From Bacillus sp. B-jedd (GTDB taxonomy: Bacteria; Bacillota; Bacilli; Bacillales; Cytobacillaceae): a stretch of DNA of 64,000 nucleotides. Each line of letters starts with the position of its first letter. Within the stretch, counting starts at the first letter, position 1. Shown piece by piece: positions 7,654 to 15,938 of the stretch. Made by a program: the position numbers and the translations under genes. The notes under the pieces were generated by a model that did not search any database, was not told the DNA's origin, and was given only the letters and a program-made list of their open reading frames with translations. Location: NCBI RefSeq assembly GCF_000821085.1, contig NZ_CCXR01000001.1, forward strand, positions 1,819,001 through 1,883,000, in the 5' to 3' direction.

Positions 7654-8925
7654 TTAGGAGGCAAAATCAGTTTTCGTTTTCAATGAGGCTTTCATCCAGT
7701 TTTTCCCTTCAACAAGACGCGATACGAGCATGCCGCACACCGTATTCCCGGTTGAATTCAGCAGCGTTGCCGGAGCGTCGATAATCGTTGAAATGACTGC
7801 GATAATTGGCAATACTTCAGGCGGGAAGCCGAAGACGCTGATAATGAGCATTTCTCCAATCATGCCGCCTCCTGGGATTGCACCCATAACGGCGCCGACA
7901 AGGAAAGAAACGGCGAGAATGCTTACGATGCTTGAAAGGCTCGTCATATCCTTGCCAAATAGGCCGAACAGGAAGACGATTTTCAAAACGCCGCCGAACA
8001 CGGAACCGTCTTTATGTGTGTTTGCCCCAAGCGGGATAACCGTTTCAGCAATATCCTTTGGTACGCCCATTTTTCTTACCGCCTCAAGGTTTACAGGAAT
8101 GCAGGCGGCACTTGAACATGTGGCGATTGCTGTGACGGAAGGCGTGATGACGTTTTTCCAGTAAACCTTCACTCCGGTTGAACCGCCGGCAATAAAAGCA
8201 TAAAGGGTGAAAAATCCGAAATAGTACACGATAGACAAGCCAAGATACAACAGGAATGTCCGCAAGTAGCCTTCCAGGATTTGCGGGCCAAGTTCACCGA
8301 TGACTGCTGCAAAATAAGCACCAAGCCCGATTGGCGCATAATACATGATGATTTTTACAGTTTTCATCATGACTTCAGAACCAGAGGCAAGGAACGAAGC
8401 GATTGGCTTGCCGCGATCGCCGGCCATGGCTGTAGCCAATCCGAAAATAACAGAGAAAACAATTAACTGTAGCATGTTGCTTCTAGAGAACAGATTAGCG
8501 AAATCAGGTACAGAGACTGTAGCCACGAGTTGCGCTGCAAGTGAAGGAGGCTCTGTTTGATCCTGGGCTTCTGTGCTCTCCATCAAATTTTTCACCGACG
8601 AAATATCAGTGCCTTCAAGCGGGTTGACGATCGTCGTTCCGATGAATCCAACAACCGCGGAAATGGCAGCCGTGATGAAAAAGACAAGGAAAATGCTGCC
8701 CATGATCTTGCCGAGACGCTTCATGCCGCTCATATTGGCAATTGCGGATGCAATGCTAAAAAATACTAGTGGAACAATGATCGTAAACATAAGATTAAGG
8801 AATAAATCCCCGAGCGGTTTGACAACCGCGGCATCCGTGCCGAAAATCAGCCCTGCGGCGCCGCCGACAACTAAGGCCGCTAGCAAAATGACGGATGTTT
8901 TATAGCTTTTAAGAATGGAAACCAT
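7654..8925 (-). CDS. Dicarboxylate/amino acid:cation symporter (DAACS family)
   Basis: A 423-residue secondary transporter of the glutamate/aspartate/C4-dicarboxylate:H+ or Na+ symporter family, located in the cytoplasmic membrane. Visible are the first helices (SVILLAALVVGGAAGLIFG), the serine-rich hairpin equivalent (ATCSSAACIPV), the HP2 region and the MIGEMLIISVFG and DAPATLLNSTGNT segments that form the substrate site in GltPh-type proteins. The canonical NMDGT helix 7 motif reads GANTHKDGS here, a variant seen in cystine- or serine-type relatives, so the substrate should not be assumed to be glutamate. Single gene with its own terminator. Confidence 0.87.
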   Translation of the reverse strand: MVSILKSYKTSVILLAALVVGGAAGLIFGTDAAVVKPLGDLFLNLMFTIIVPLVFFSIASAIANMSGMKRLGKIMGSIFLVFFITAAISAVVGFIGTTIVNPLEGTDISSVKNLMESTEAQDQTEPPSLAAQLVATVSVPDFANLFSRSNMLQLIVFSVIFGLATAMAGDRGKPIASFLASGSEVMMKTVKIIMYYAPIGLGAYFAAVIGELGPQILEGYLRTFLLYLGLSIVYYFGFFTLYAFIAGGSTGVKVYWKNVITPSVTAIATCSSAACIPVNLEAVRKMGVPKDIAETVIPLGANTHKDGSVFGGVLKIVFLFGLFGKDMTSLSSIVSILAVSFLVGAVMGAIPGGGMIGEMLIISVFGFPPEVLPIIAVISTIIDAPATLLNSTGNTVCGMLVSRLVEGKNWMKASLKTKTDFAS

Positions 8926-9020
8926 CTGACAACCCTTCCTTTAATAACAAAAATAATAGTAATCATAAGGCCTGCAAGCGATGCTGTAAAGACATTTTTA
9001 ATAAAGTTGTATATCTTTAT

Positions 9021-9252
9021 AGGTTGAAATAAAAATTGGTATCCACACAGGAACATTGTGGTTGATTTCCGCTCCGGGCATTTCGCTTTCCGCGGGGCGT
9101 CAGTGGAGCCTCCTCGGCGCTAGCGCCTGTGGGGTCTCCACTTGCCGCTCCATCCCGCAGGACAAGCAGCTTCTTCGAATGGCCTTTGCACGAAGGAAAT
9201 GCGTTTGCATTTTCGAGGAGTCTACATGCCTGAGCTCCAATCAACCAGCTAT
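9021..9252 (-). repeat. Interspersed modular hairpin repeat, copy A
   Basis: Matches, in reverse orientation, nearly the whole of the copy at 57613-57842, including the end AGGTTGAAATAAAAATTGGT and the other end CTGGTTGATTGGAGCTCAGG. It contains a nested hairpin with outer arms GTGGAG/CTCCAC and tip GGCGC-TA-GCGCC, and an internal module of about 55 bp carrying CGAAGAAGCTGCTTGTC that the copy at 21849 lacks. Confidence 0.85.
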
Positions 9253-9308
9253 TCTACTTAAATAGGTGAAATTATTATGTTTAACCTCTATAGTGCCGCT
9301 TTTTGCTT

Positions 9309-10361
9309 CTATTCATATGTCATTTCTGACTGCATGTATGCAAACAGAAGCTTGGCGGTTTGCTCGAGAGACGAGGTATGCGTTCTTTCAAATGCATGGG
9401 AAGAATCAATACCAGGCCCGACAAGGCCATGAACGATATCGTTTCCTGACCGGATGGCGGCGGACGCATCAGAACCGTAGTAAGGATAGATATCGAGCTT
9501 GTAAGAAATGCCGTTTTCTTTTGCAAGGCTGACAAGCTTCTTTCTTAACGCGTAATGATAAGGTCCGCTCGCATCCTTGACACAGATTGAGACTGTATAT
9601 TCATCTGTTGATTGCCCGTCGCCCATTGCACCCATGTCGACAGCGAGATACTCAACCGTATCAGGCGGAATATTGGAATTTCCTCCGTAGCCAATTTCCT
9701 CATTGTTGGAAAAGAGGAAATGGGTTGTATAAGGAAGTTCAATCTTTTCTTCCTTTATTCTCTTAATCAACTGCATCAGGATGGCGACACTTGCTTTGTC
9801 ATCAAGATGGCGGGACTTAATATAGCCGGAAGGGGTTACTTCCACACGCGGATCGAAGGAAACGAAATCCCCGACTTCAATCCCGAGAGCCCTTACCTCA
9901 TCAGCGTTATGTACCTTCTCATCAATCCGAATTTCCATGTTGGCCTGGTTCCGCTCCGCTTTGCCGGCGTCCTTGTAAACATGTACAGAAGTTTGATGCA
10001 TCAAAATCGTGCCTGTGTAGGTTTTGCCAGAGGCCGTTTCAATTGTACAGTATTCACCTTCAATAGAATTAAAAGTAAATCCGCCGATCAAGTCGATTTT
10101 CAGCCTTCCGCTTGGCTTGATTTCCTTTACCATCGCGCCAAGTGTATCTACATGGGCCGTTAGCATCCGGTGTTTACTGTCGTCCTTCCCGGGCAGGGTA
10201 GCGATCAAGCCGCCTTTTCGATTCCGCTTTGTGATGACCTCTTGCTTTTTCAAAAATTCCTCAACGAATTCGATTGTTTTGCTCGTATTTCCTGTCGGGC
10301 TCGCAATGGAAACCAGCTTTATTAAACTGTCTACAATTTCTTCAGAATACCGTTTTTCCAC
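9309..10361 (-). CDS. M42-family metallo-aminopeptidase
   Basis: A 350-residue cytosolic zinc/cobalt peptidase related to glutamyl aminopeptidases and deblocking aminopeptidases. Dinuclear metal ligands are visible: His in TAHVDTLG, Asp in SRHLDDKASV, the Glu-Glu pair in FSNNEEIGYG, Asp in VDMGAMG and His in SSHAFERTH. The start is the GTG at 10361 with AGAGGAG 8 bases upstream; the frame stays open to an ATG at 10394 but the RBS then falls inside it. Members trim peptides in the cytosol. Followed directly by repeat copy A, with no clear terminator. Confidence 0.87.
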   Translation of the reverse strand: MEKRYSEEIVDSLIKLVSIASPTGNTSKTIEFVEEFLKKQEVITKRNRKGGLIATLPGKDDSKHRMLTAHVDTLGAMVKEIKPSGRLKIDLIGGFTFNSIEGEYCTIETASGKTYTGTILMHQTSVHVYKDAGKAERNQANMEIRIDEKVHNADEVRALGIEVGDFVSFDPRVEVTPSGYIKSRHLDDKASVAILMQLIKRIKEEKIELPYTTHFLFSNNEEIGYGGNSNIPPDTVEYLAVDMGAMGDGQSTDEYTVSICVKDASGPYHYALRKKLVSLAKENGISYKLDIYPYYGSDASAAIRSGNDIVHGLVGPGIDSSHAFERTHTSSLEQTAKLLFAYMQSEMTYE

Positions 10362-10669
10362 AGGGTTAACTCCTCTCTTTATATTCAGTTTCATGTATCA
10401 GGATTCGCTCAAAAACGAAGGGCTTTCACCGATTTTCGCTGAAATGACACCTTTAACAATTATACATCAGTCCGCAGCCAAAGTAAGTAAAATTTCTGCT
10501 GTCTGGCGGTTCCTGGTTCAATCGGCAAATCGGCTGCATACATTGTTAGAGCGGGAAATCTTTAACAAGATTGATTAAATAGTTTGAATTCAGGGTAATA
10601 CTTTGAATGCAAAGCTTTTGCCAGGCTGGTGGCAGGCTGCTAATAAATGAAATGTGGGGGGGAGACTTA
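10362..10669. other. Intergenic gap between divergent genes
   Basis: About 300 bases between the divergent M42 peptidase and the small membrane protein. No RNA gene or repeat was recognised. It should hold two promoters, but none scores well by eye. Confidence 0.4.
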
Positions 10670-10984
10670 GTGACTAGGTACGAAATGCGTCATTTGAAGC
10701 CAAGCAGATTCAATATGTACAGATGGATCGCCATGTCCGTATTCCTGCTTTGCATGATCGGGATGATGGTGGGGTTCAGCAGATATGCCCAAAGTACAAT
10801 CAAGATTGAGGCGCCTCAAATCGACAATGGTAAAAAAGTTGTGGTTGTCCTTCCGAATGGAAAAAAGGTTTTCACTTTTGAAAAGCTTCTTGTCGAGGAA
10901 AATGGGAAGCTATATTACAAAGGCGAGTGGAATACGATTGATTTGACAGGTGGAAAAGTGGAATACAAAGATTGGGAGAAATAA
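10670..10984 (+). CDS. Small single-pass membrane protein, unknown function
   Basis: I choose the GTG at 10670, preceded by GGGGGGGAG, giving 104 residues; an upstream in-frame ATG at 10607 has no RBS. Residues 17-37 form one transmembrane helix (YRWIAMSVFLLCMIGMMVGF). A short beta-rich extracytoplasmic domain follows, with a repeated pattern of NGKK turns (DNGKKVVVVLPNGKKVFTF). No family is recognised. The topology suggests the C-terminal domain is outside the cell. Confidence 0.6.
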   Translation: MTRYEMRHLKPSRFNMYRWIAMSVFLLCMIGMMVGFSRYAQSTIKIEAPQIDNGKKVVVVLPNGKKVFTFEKLLVEENGKLYYKGEWNTIDLTGGKVEYKDWEK

Positions 10985-11018
10985 ATGTTCTGTTTTTGCT
11001 ATTATTATACTTATTTTT

Positions 11019-11056
11019 AAAAGGCTGCACCCGTTATGGGAGCAGCCTTTTGTTTT
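11019..11056. terminator. Bidirectional terminator between convergent genes
   Basis: Stem AAAAGGCTGC / GCAGCCTTTT with T-rich tails on both strands; serves the small membrane protein (+) and corA (-). Confidence 0.8.
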
Positions 11057-11084
11057 GCAAAAAAGTGCTTCTGTTGAGTTGGGA

Positions 11085-12038
11085 TTATTTGAACCAGCCT
11101 TTTTTCCAGAAAAGGGCGAACATGCCTAGCGCGATAATGGCCATTGTGCCCAGCGAGACAAAATAACCGTATTTCCAATGCAGTTCTGGCATATTGTCAA
11201 AATTCATTCCATAAATGCCCGCAATGAATGTGAGTGGCATGAAAATCACAGTAATCACTGTCAATACCTTCATTACCCGGTTCGTTTCATACGAATTCAT
11301 GGAAAGGACGCTGTCCCTAATATCTTTCGTCAGCTCGCGGTTAGAGTCAATCATATCAGTCAATTTTAATAAATGATCATGGATGTCCGAATAATAGGCC
11401 TGCCTGTTTTGCAGTACTGAAAGCTTTTGCGAATTCATCATCCGATAAATCAAATCCCTCGTCGGGGTGACAGTATGGCGAAGCAAAAGCAGGCTTTGGC
11501 GGATTTCAAACACCTGTTTTAATAAATCCTCCGTAAACCCACCGCTATAGGTTTCATCCATCTCATCCAGCTGGTCTTCAATGGCGTAAAGGGGCGGGAA
11601 ATAATTATCCACCAATTGATCAAGGATATGATAAAGGATCAACGAGGGAGACCATTCATTAGAGTCCTTGGATGCAGCGACCCGATTCCATACCTCATTT
11701 ATTTCCCGCGAAGGATCTTTATGAAAGGTGACAATGTAGTTTTCGGAAAGGAATATATCCACTTCCTCTTTCTCCAGTGTCTCCGGATTGATCGCATGTA
11801 CAACAAAAAATGTATAGCCATCATAGTAATCAAGTTTAGGGCGCTGCAGCTTGAGCATGCAGTCCTCGATAGCGAGGGGGTGGAACTTCAGCGGGTCCGC
11901 AAGTTTCTGTGCTTCATCATCCGAGGGGCTGCTAAAATCAATCCAGTGCCAGGAATTTGCTTTTTCCCCTGCCAGCACTTCCACTGGCTGATTCATCGCC
12001 ATTTGCCCGCTCTTGTGATAAGAAATCGTCCGTATCAT
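11085..12038 (-). CDS. corA: CorA-family magnesium/cobalt transporter
   Basis: A 317-residue pentameric Mg2+ channel of the cytoplasmic membrane. The large N-terminal cytosolic domain ends in two C-terminal transmembrane helices. The selectivity motif YGMNFDNMPE is at the end of the first helix, and the basic tail KKGW follows the second. The start is the ATG at 12038 (MIRTISYHK), which has AAGGAG at proper distance; the longer in-frame form from 12071 lacks an RBS. Length matches B. subtilis YfjQ (CorA). The 52-bp hairpin array lies directly upstream, between corA and proS. Confidence 0.92.
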   Translation of the reverse strand: MIRTISYHKSGQMAMNQPVEVLAGEKANSWHWIDFSSPSDDEAQKLADPLKFHPLAIEDCMLKLQRPKLDYYDGYTFFVVHAINPETLEKEEVDIFLSENYIVTFHKDPSREINEVWNRVAASKDSNEWSPSLILYHILDQLVDNYFPPLYAIEDQLDEMDETYSGGFTEDLLKQVFEIRQSLLLLRHTVTPTRDLIYRMMNSQKLSVLQNRQAYYSDIHDHLLKLTDMIDSNRELTKDIRDSVLSMNSYETNRVMKVLTVITVIFMPLTFIAGIYGMNFDNMPELHWKYGYFVSLGTMAIIALGMFALFWKKGWFK

Positions 12039-12144
12039 TTCTTTCTCCTTGGCAAGTTTTTTCTCCATCATAACGGAAATCGGGGCGCCGGCAAAATTTC
12101 CGGCTTTGGAGGATGGGAGTGAAGGTAGTGGGGAGGGAGCTGGA

Positions 12145-12760
12145 CAGGAGCTTAGCGTATTGCCCGTAACCTGTCTTCATGTGCTTGATATTGGGACAGA
12201 ACCCTAGCGTATTTCCGGCAACAGTCCCAATGTGTTCGCGATTGGGACAGAACCTAAGCGATTTGCCCAGGACCAGTCCCAATGTGCCTTCGATTGGGAC
12301 AGAACCTCGGCGTTCTGGCGATGGCCAGTCCCAATGTGCTTTCGATTGGGACAGAACCTCAGCGTTTTGCGCATGACCAGTCCCAATGTGCTTTCGATTG
12401 GGACAGACCCTAAGCGTTCTGGCGATGGCCAGTCCCAATGTGCTCGGGATTGGGACAAACCCTCAGCGTTTTGCCCATGACCAGTCCCAATGTGCCTTCG
12501 ATTGGGACAGAACCTCAGGGTTTAGCCCATGACGAGTCCCGATGTGTTAGCGATTGGGACAGAGCCTCAGCGTTTAGCCCATGACCAGTCCCAATGTGCC
12601 TTCGATTGGGACAGAACCTAAGTGATTTGCTCATGACCAGTCCCAATTTGTTTGCGATTGGGACAGAGCCTCAGCGTTCCGGCGATGGCCAGTCCCAATG
12701 TGCTTGCGATTGGGACAGACCCTCAGCGTTTTGCCCGCAACCTGTCCTTAAAAATTATTG
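12145..12760. repeat. 52-bp tandem hairpin array 1
   Basis: Eleven consecutive units whose ATTGGGAC arm begins at 12190, 12241, 12293, 12345, 12397, 12449, 12501, 12553, 12605, 12657 and 12709, that is a period of 52 (one step of 51). Each unit carries GTCCCAA-N11-TTGGGAC, able to form a hairpin, then a conserved 27-bp spacer of two types, one ending GTTTTGCCCATGACC and one ending GTTCTGGCGATGGCC. Edge units are decayed. No RBS-backed gene is inside. Confidence 0.92.
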
Positions 12761-12784
12761 GCACTTAAATTTTCCGTGGAAAAG

Positions 12785-12813
12785 TTGACTTTGCAAGCGC
12801 TACTATATATAAT
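12785..12813 (+). promoter_or_regulatory. SigA promoter of the T-box-proS unit
   Basis: TTGACT at 12785-12790, 17-bp spacer, perfect TATAAT at 12808-12813, about 20 bases before the leader. Confidence 0.8.
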
Positions 12814-12834
12814 TTTCAAAAAATAACCTAAAAA

Positions 12835-13071
12835 ACGTTGAAGGGGACCAGTAAATTGGTGCCGCACTCCTGTCCAGAGAGGAAGCCGGTTGGTGAGAGG
12901 CTTTCAGGATGCCCATTTGAACCTGCCCCGGAGTTCTGTATCAGATCGAAGTGAAGATACAGCGGTATGTGCCGTTACACAAGAGGAGCGCGGGTGAGTG
13001 TCCCGCGAATGAGGGTGGTACCGCCAGGCCATGGTCCCTTTTATGGGGATTCATGGCCTTTTTGTGTTTTC
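12835..13071 (+). ncRNA. T-box riboswitch, tRNA-Pro responsive
   Basis: A leader that senses uncharged tRNA. The T-box sequence GAGGGTGGTACCGC is at 13011-13024. Stem I contains GAACCTGCC, placing a CCT proline codon at 12922-12924 right after the usual GAA of the specifier loop. The terminator stem pairs GGCCATG with CATGGCC and runs into TTTTTGTGTTTT (13026-13071). When uncharged tRNA-Pro binds, the antiterminator involving the T-box should form and proS be read. Confidence 0.92.
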
Positions 13072-13175
13072 ATGAACCAGGCAAGCGGCAAGAGGGTAGG
13101 GTGAAAAAGCTCTAGCACCGTCCTCCTGCTTCATTCCAAATTGTATTAATTTAATTTAAAGAGGGTGAAAGATGT

Positions 13176-14606
13176 ATGGAGAAGGATTTTGTGAAGAGTA
13201 TTACAGCGATGGAGACTGATTTTGCGCAGTGGTATACGGATGTGGTGACGAAGGCGGATTTGGTGGATTATTCGTCCGTAAGAGGCTCGATGATTATCCG
13301 ACCATACGGGTATGCGCTGTGGGAGAATATTCAGAGTGCACTTGACGGCCTGATCAAGGCGACCGGGCATGAGAATGTGTATATGCCGTTGTTTATACCC
13401 GAGAGCCTGCTTGAAAAGGAAAAGGATCATATTGCCGGGTTCGCACCCGAGGTTGCATGGGTGACGCACGGCGGCTCCGAGGAGCTGGCGGAACGGTTAT
13501 GCGTCCGTCCGACGTCCGAGGTTCTGTTTTGCGAGCATTATAAAAACATCATTCATTCCTACCGTGACCTGCCGAAGCTGTATAATCAGTGGGCGAATGT
13601 GGTCAGGTGGGAAAAAACGACACGGCCATTCCTCCGCACGCTTGAGTTTCTTTGGCAGGAAGGGCATACCGCGCATGAGACAGATGAAGACGCGCATGAA
13701 GAGACGAAAAGGATGCTCGATGTTTATGCGGATGTTCTTGAGAATGTTCTCGCCATCCCGGTCGTGAAAGGGCAAAAAACGGAGAAGGAAAAGTTCGCGG
13801 GCGCGAAATTCACGTACACGGTAGAGAGTCTGATGCATGACGGAAAGGCGCTGCAATCCGCGACTTCGCATCATTTAGGTGATGGTTTTGCAAAAGCGTT
13901 CGGCATTCAATTCCTTGACAGGGAAGGGAAGCTGCAGCATGTCCACCAAACGTCGTGGGGCTTCACGACAAGAGTGATTGGGGCGATGATCATGGTCCAC
14001 GGGGATGACCGAGGGCTGATTATTCCGCCAAAAGCCGCGCCGACACAAGTCATGATCGTCCCGGTTGCACAGCACAAAGAAGGTGTTCTCGACTTTACTT
14101 ATAAACTGAAAGAGCAGTTTTCAGGGACGTTCAGGACCGGCATCGATGCGAGTGACAAAAACCCGGGCTGGAAGTTCAATGAATACGAGATGAAAGGCGT
14201 ACCAGTGAGGTTGGAAGCTGGTCCGCGGGATATTGAAAAAAATCAGGTCGTGCTCGTCCGCCGCGATACGGGGGAAAAGGCTTTTGTTGCCTTGGAGGAA
14301 CTAGAAAGCAAGCTTGAACAATTGCTGGATGAAATCCAAGGAAATCTCTATAACCGTGCAAAAGATCTGCTTGAAAAGAAGACTTCGAAAGCTTCAGGCC
14401 TGGTAGAATTCAAGGAAAGCCTTGAAAAAAATCCAGGTATGATCAAAGCAATGTGGTGCGGGAAAAGGGAGTGCGAGGATAAAATCAAAGAGGAAACAGG
14501 CGCCACTTCGCGTTGTATTCCATTTGAACAGGAAAAAGTGGCCGACTCCTGTGTGTGCTGTGGGGAAAAAGCTGAAACAATGGTTGTCTGGGCAAAAGCA
14601 TATTAA
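13176..14606 (+). CDS. proS: Prolyl-tRNA synthetase, short (ProS type 3) form
   Basis: A 476-residue class II synthetase that charges tRNA-Pro. Class II motif 2 is in [24 protein letters not shown] and motif 3 in [21 protein letters not shown]. The anticodon-binding domain follows, and a C-terminal zinc-binding domain carries CGKREC and CVCCGE cysteines. This is the compact archaeal/eukaryotic-like form with a C-terminal extension and no INS editing domain, unlike the roughly 560-residue form of B. subtilis. Start ATG has GAGGGTGAAAG upstream. Expression should be controlled by the T-box leader. Decayed copies of its last 44 bases follow the stop codon. Confidence 0.95.
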   Translation: MEKDFVKSITAMETDFAQWYTDVVTKADLVDYSSVRGSMIIRPYGYALWENIQSALDGLIKATGHENVYMPLFIPESLLEKEKDHIAGFAPEVAWVTHGGSEELAERLCVRPTSEVLFCEHYKNIIHSYRDLPKLYNQWANVVRWEKTTRPFLRTLEFLWQEGHTAHETDEDAHEETKRMLDVYADVLENVLAIPVVKGQKTEKEKFAGAKFTYTVESLMHDGKALQSATSHHLGDGFAKAFGIQFLDREGKLQHVHQTSWGFTTRVIGAMIMVHGDDRGLIIPPKAAPTQVMIVPVAQHKEGVLDFTYKLKEQFSGTFRTGIDASDKNPGWKFNEYEMKGVPVRLEAGPRDIEKNQVVLVRRDTGEKAFVALEELESKLEQLLDEIQGNLYNRAKDLLEKKTSKASGLVEFKESLEKNPGMIKAMWCGKRECEDKIKEETGATSRCIPFEQEKVADSCVCCGEKAETMVVWAKAY

Positions 14607-14780
14607 AGGAAAAGCCGGGACAGTAGATGTTCGGGTCAGAGTATATATAGGGGAAAGCCGGAACTGTAGCCGAATGGGTCCTAGTATTTTAAGGGGAAAA
14701 AGCAGGACAATGGTCGTCTGCCCAACAGAGTTTTAAGCGAAAAAGCGAAACGAGGGTCACTTTTGCAAAAGGATATTTAG
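14563..14780 (+). repeat. Decayed 44-bp tandem repeat seeded by the 3' end of proS
   Basis: Five units: 14563-14606 (last codons of proS including stop), 14607-14650, 14651-14692, 14693-14736 and 14737-14780. Each begins GGGAAAAAGC or a variant and ends in an ATTTTAA-like stretch. The unit at 14693 shares GGGAAAAAGC, ACAATGGT and GTCTG with the proS end. Spacing is 44, 44, 42, 44, 44. Confidence 0.75.
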
Positions 14781-14795
14781 ATTGAGAAATAAAGA

Positions 14796-14841
14796 AACGA
14801 CCCCGCTTGCGGTGTTCTCACAGGCGGGATCGTTTTTCATT
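14796..14841. terminator. Bidirectional terminator after proS
   Basis: Stem AACGACCCCGC / GCGGGATCGTT (one mismatch) followed by TTTTT on the plus strand and a T-rich tail on the minus strand. Confidence 0.75.
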
Positions 14842-15014
14842 TATTCACTTTTCGAGTCGTCATCATCACAGCAACTAGGGTTTTCGTCAATGATTTTTTC
14901 GATTCTTTTCGTATGTCCCTTGGCGTTGATGATGCTGACTAAATCGGTCAGGTTTTCAGCGATTTGCTCATCTGGCAAATCGTGCGCATCTTTTTCTTTA
15001 CGATCTTTATTCAT
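14841..15014 (-). CDS. Small acidic protein, unknown function
   Basis: A 57-residue product starting at the ATG at 15014 with a strong AGGAGGGG RBS 4-5 bases upstream. It begins MNKDRKEKDAHDLPDEQI, has a predicted amphipathic helix in the middle and ends in a distinctive acidic tail with two cysteines (NPSCCDDDDSKSE). I do not recognise the family. The RBS quality and clean start and stop support a real gene despite its size. It probably shares a transcript with the small lipoprotein 36 bases upstream. Confidence 0.6.
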   Translation of the reverse strand: MNKDRKEKDAHDLPDEQIAENLTDLVSIINAKGHTKRIEKIIDENPSCCDDDDSKSE

Positions 15015-15050
15015 TTTACCCCTCCTAAACGCAAAAAACTGGCGAGTTGA

Positions 15051-15200
15051 TTATTTTCCTGTGTCGTTCGAATCGCGTTCACTTTGCTTATTTCCATCTT
15101 CATTCACTACAGGCTTTTCCTTATTATCATCTGAAGAACAGCCCGCCAGCCCAAAGGCAAGAATCAACGCGGCCAGACCCGCTTTTGCTGCTTTCTGCAT
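15051..15200 (-). CDS. Very small lipoprotein (49 residues)
   Basis: Starts at the ATG at 15200, 5 bases after GGAGGG. The N-terminus is a lipoprotein signal peptide: MQKAAKAGLAALILAFGLAG with lipobox LAGC and lipidated Cys21. The mature part is only 29 residues, hydrophilic and rich in Asp, Asn, Lys and Ser (CSSDDNKEKPVVNEDGNK). It should be anchored on the outer face of the membrane. No function is evident. Likely cotranscribed with the small acidic protein downstream. Confidence 0.72.
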   Translation of the reverse strand: MQKAAKAGLAALILAFGLAGCSSDDNKEKPVVNEDGNKQSERDSNDTGK

Positions 15201-15296
15201 AGTCACCCTCCATTCAGCGGATTTAGTATTTATATACCCAAATTTGGGGTAATTAATTATCCATAGGAAGCGCCAATGATAAAAGGAGTGGAAAAT

Positions 15297-15869
15297 GTGA
15301 ATATACTTTGGGATTTTGACGGAACCATTTGCAATACTTATCCATCTTATACGAAAGCTTTAATGGAAACATTGGGGGATGGGCATACGGAGGAGGAGAC
15401 GCTCGCACAGTTAAAAGTCTCGTTCGGCCATGCGTTCAGGTTTTTTAAAATCAGTGAAGAGCAAAGCCGTAAATATTTGCAAAAGGTAAGAGGGATGAAG
15501 CCTGAAGAATTCATCCCGTTCCCGGGGGTGATTGATGTCTTAAGAGAGGCGGATTGCAATGTCATCATGACGCATAAGGAAAAAGAAGACGTTGAAAAAG
15601 CACTCCGTTTTTATAATCTTAGGGAATTCTTCACAGAGATTGTCGGGAAAGAAGATGGGTTCCCCCGCAAACCCGACCCTGAATCGTATAAATATTTACA
15701 CGAAAAATACGGCCTTGACCTTGTGATTGGTGACCGCGCCATTGACCTCGAGCCTGCCAGAAGGCTTGGAATTAAGACAGTCTCCTTTCAAAACCACGAG
15801 TCAGAGGCCGATTTTTACCTTGATGATTTCAGGGAATTCAATTCGGTTATATTGCCATATGTAAAATAA
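15297..15869 (+). CDS. HAD-superfamily hydrolase (phosphoglycolate-phosphatase-like)
   Basis: A 190-residue cytosolic phosphatase. HAD motif I is DFDGT near the N-terminus, motif II is the Thr in IMTHKEKE, motif III the Lys in PRKPDPES and motif IV GDRAIDLE. The helical cap between motifs I and II makes it subclass I. The start is the GTG at 15297 with AAAGGAG 8 bases upstream; an upstream ATG at 15276 is also in frame but would place this RBS inside the gene. Substrate unknown. Confidence 0.82.
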   Translation: MNILWDFDGTICNTYPSYTKALMETLGDGHTEEETLAQLKVSFGHAFRFFKISEEQSRKYLQKVRGMKPEEFIPFPGVIDVLREADCNVIMTHKEKEDVEKALRFYNLREFFTEIVGKEDGFPRKPDPESYKYLHEKYGLDLVIGDRAIDLEPARRLGIKTVSFQNHESEADFYLDDFREFNSVILPYVK

Positions 15870-15887
15870 TATTTTGTGCAAAAAAAG

Positions 15888-15928
15888 AGCGGCGGCTTCT
15901 CCATTTAGGAATGCCGCCTCTCTTTTTA
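15888..15928. terminator. Terminator between convergent HAD and radical SAM genes
   Basis: Stem AGCGGC / GCCGCCT with a roughly 18-nt loop, followed by CTCTTTTTATTT; an A run precedes it. Confidence 0.6.
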
Positions 15929-15938
15929 TTTATGTTTT

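Noticed and set aside
9021..9252. Small genes inside repeat copies (frames of 68-75 codons sharing the peptide WLISAPGISLSAG)
   Set aside because: The same peptide recurs in repeat copies in different contexts without RBS or start conservation; it reflects the repeat sequence, not a gene.
12145..12760. CRISPR-like regular spacing of repeats
   Set aside because: The spacers are themselves near-identical repeats, the palindromes are within each unit, and no cas gene or leader is nearby. It is a tandem repeat array.
11938..12788. Open reading frames of 60-166 codons on both strands across the 52-bp array
   Set aside because: They arise because the repeat lacks stop codons in several frames; 52 is not a multiple of 3, no RBS is present, and the proteins are low-complexity repeats.
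14782..15252. 156-codon plus-strand frame after proS
   Set aside because: It is antisense to two small genes with strong RBSs and a lipobox, begins inside a decayed repeat and runs through a terminator.
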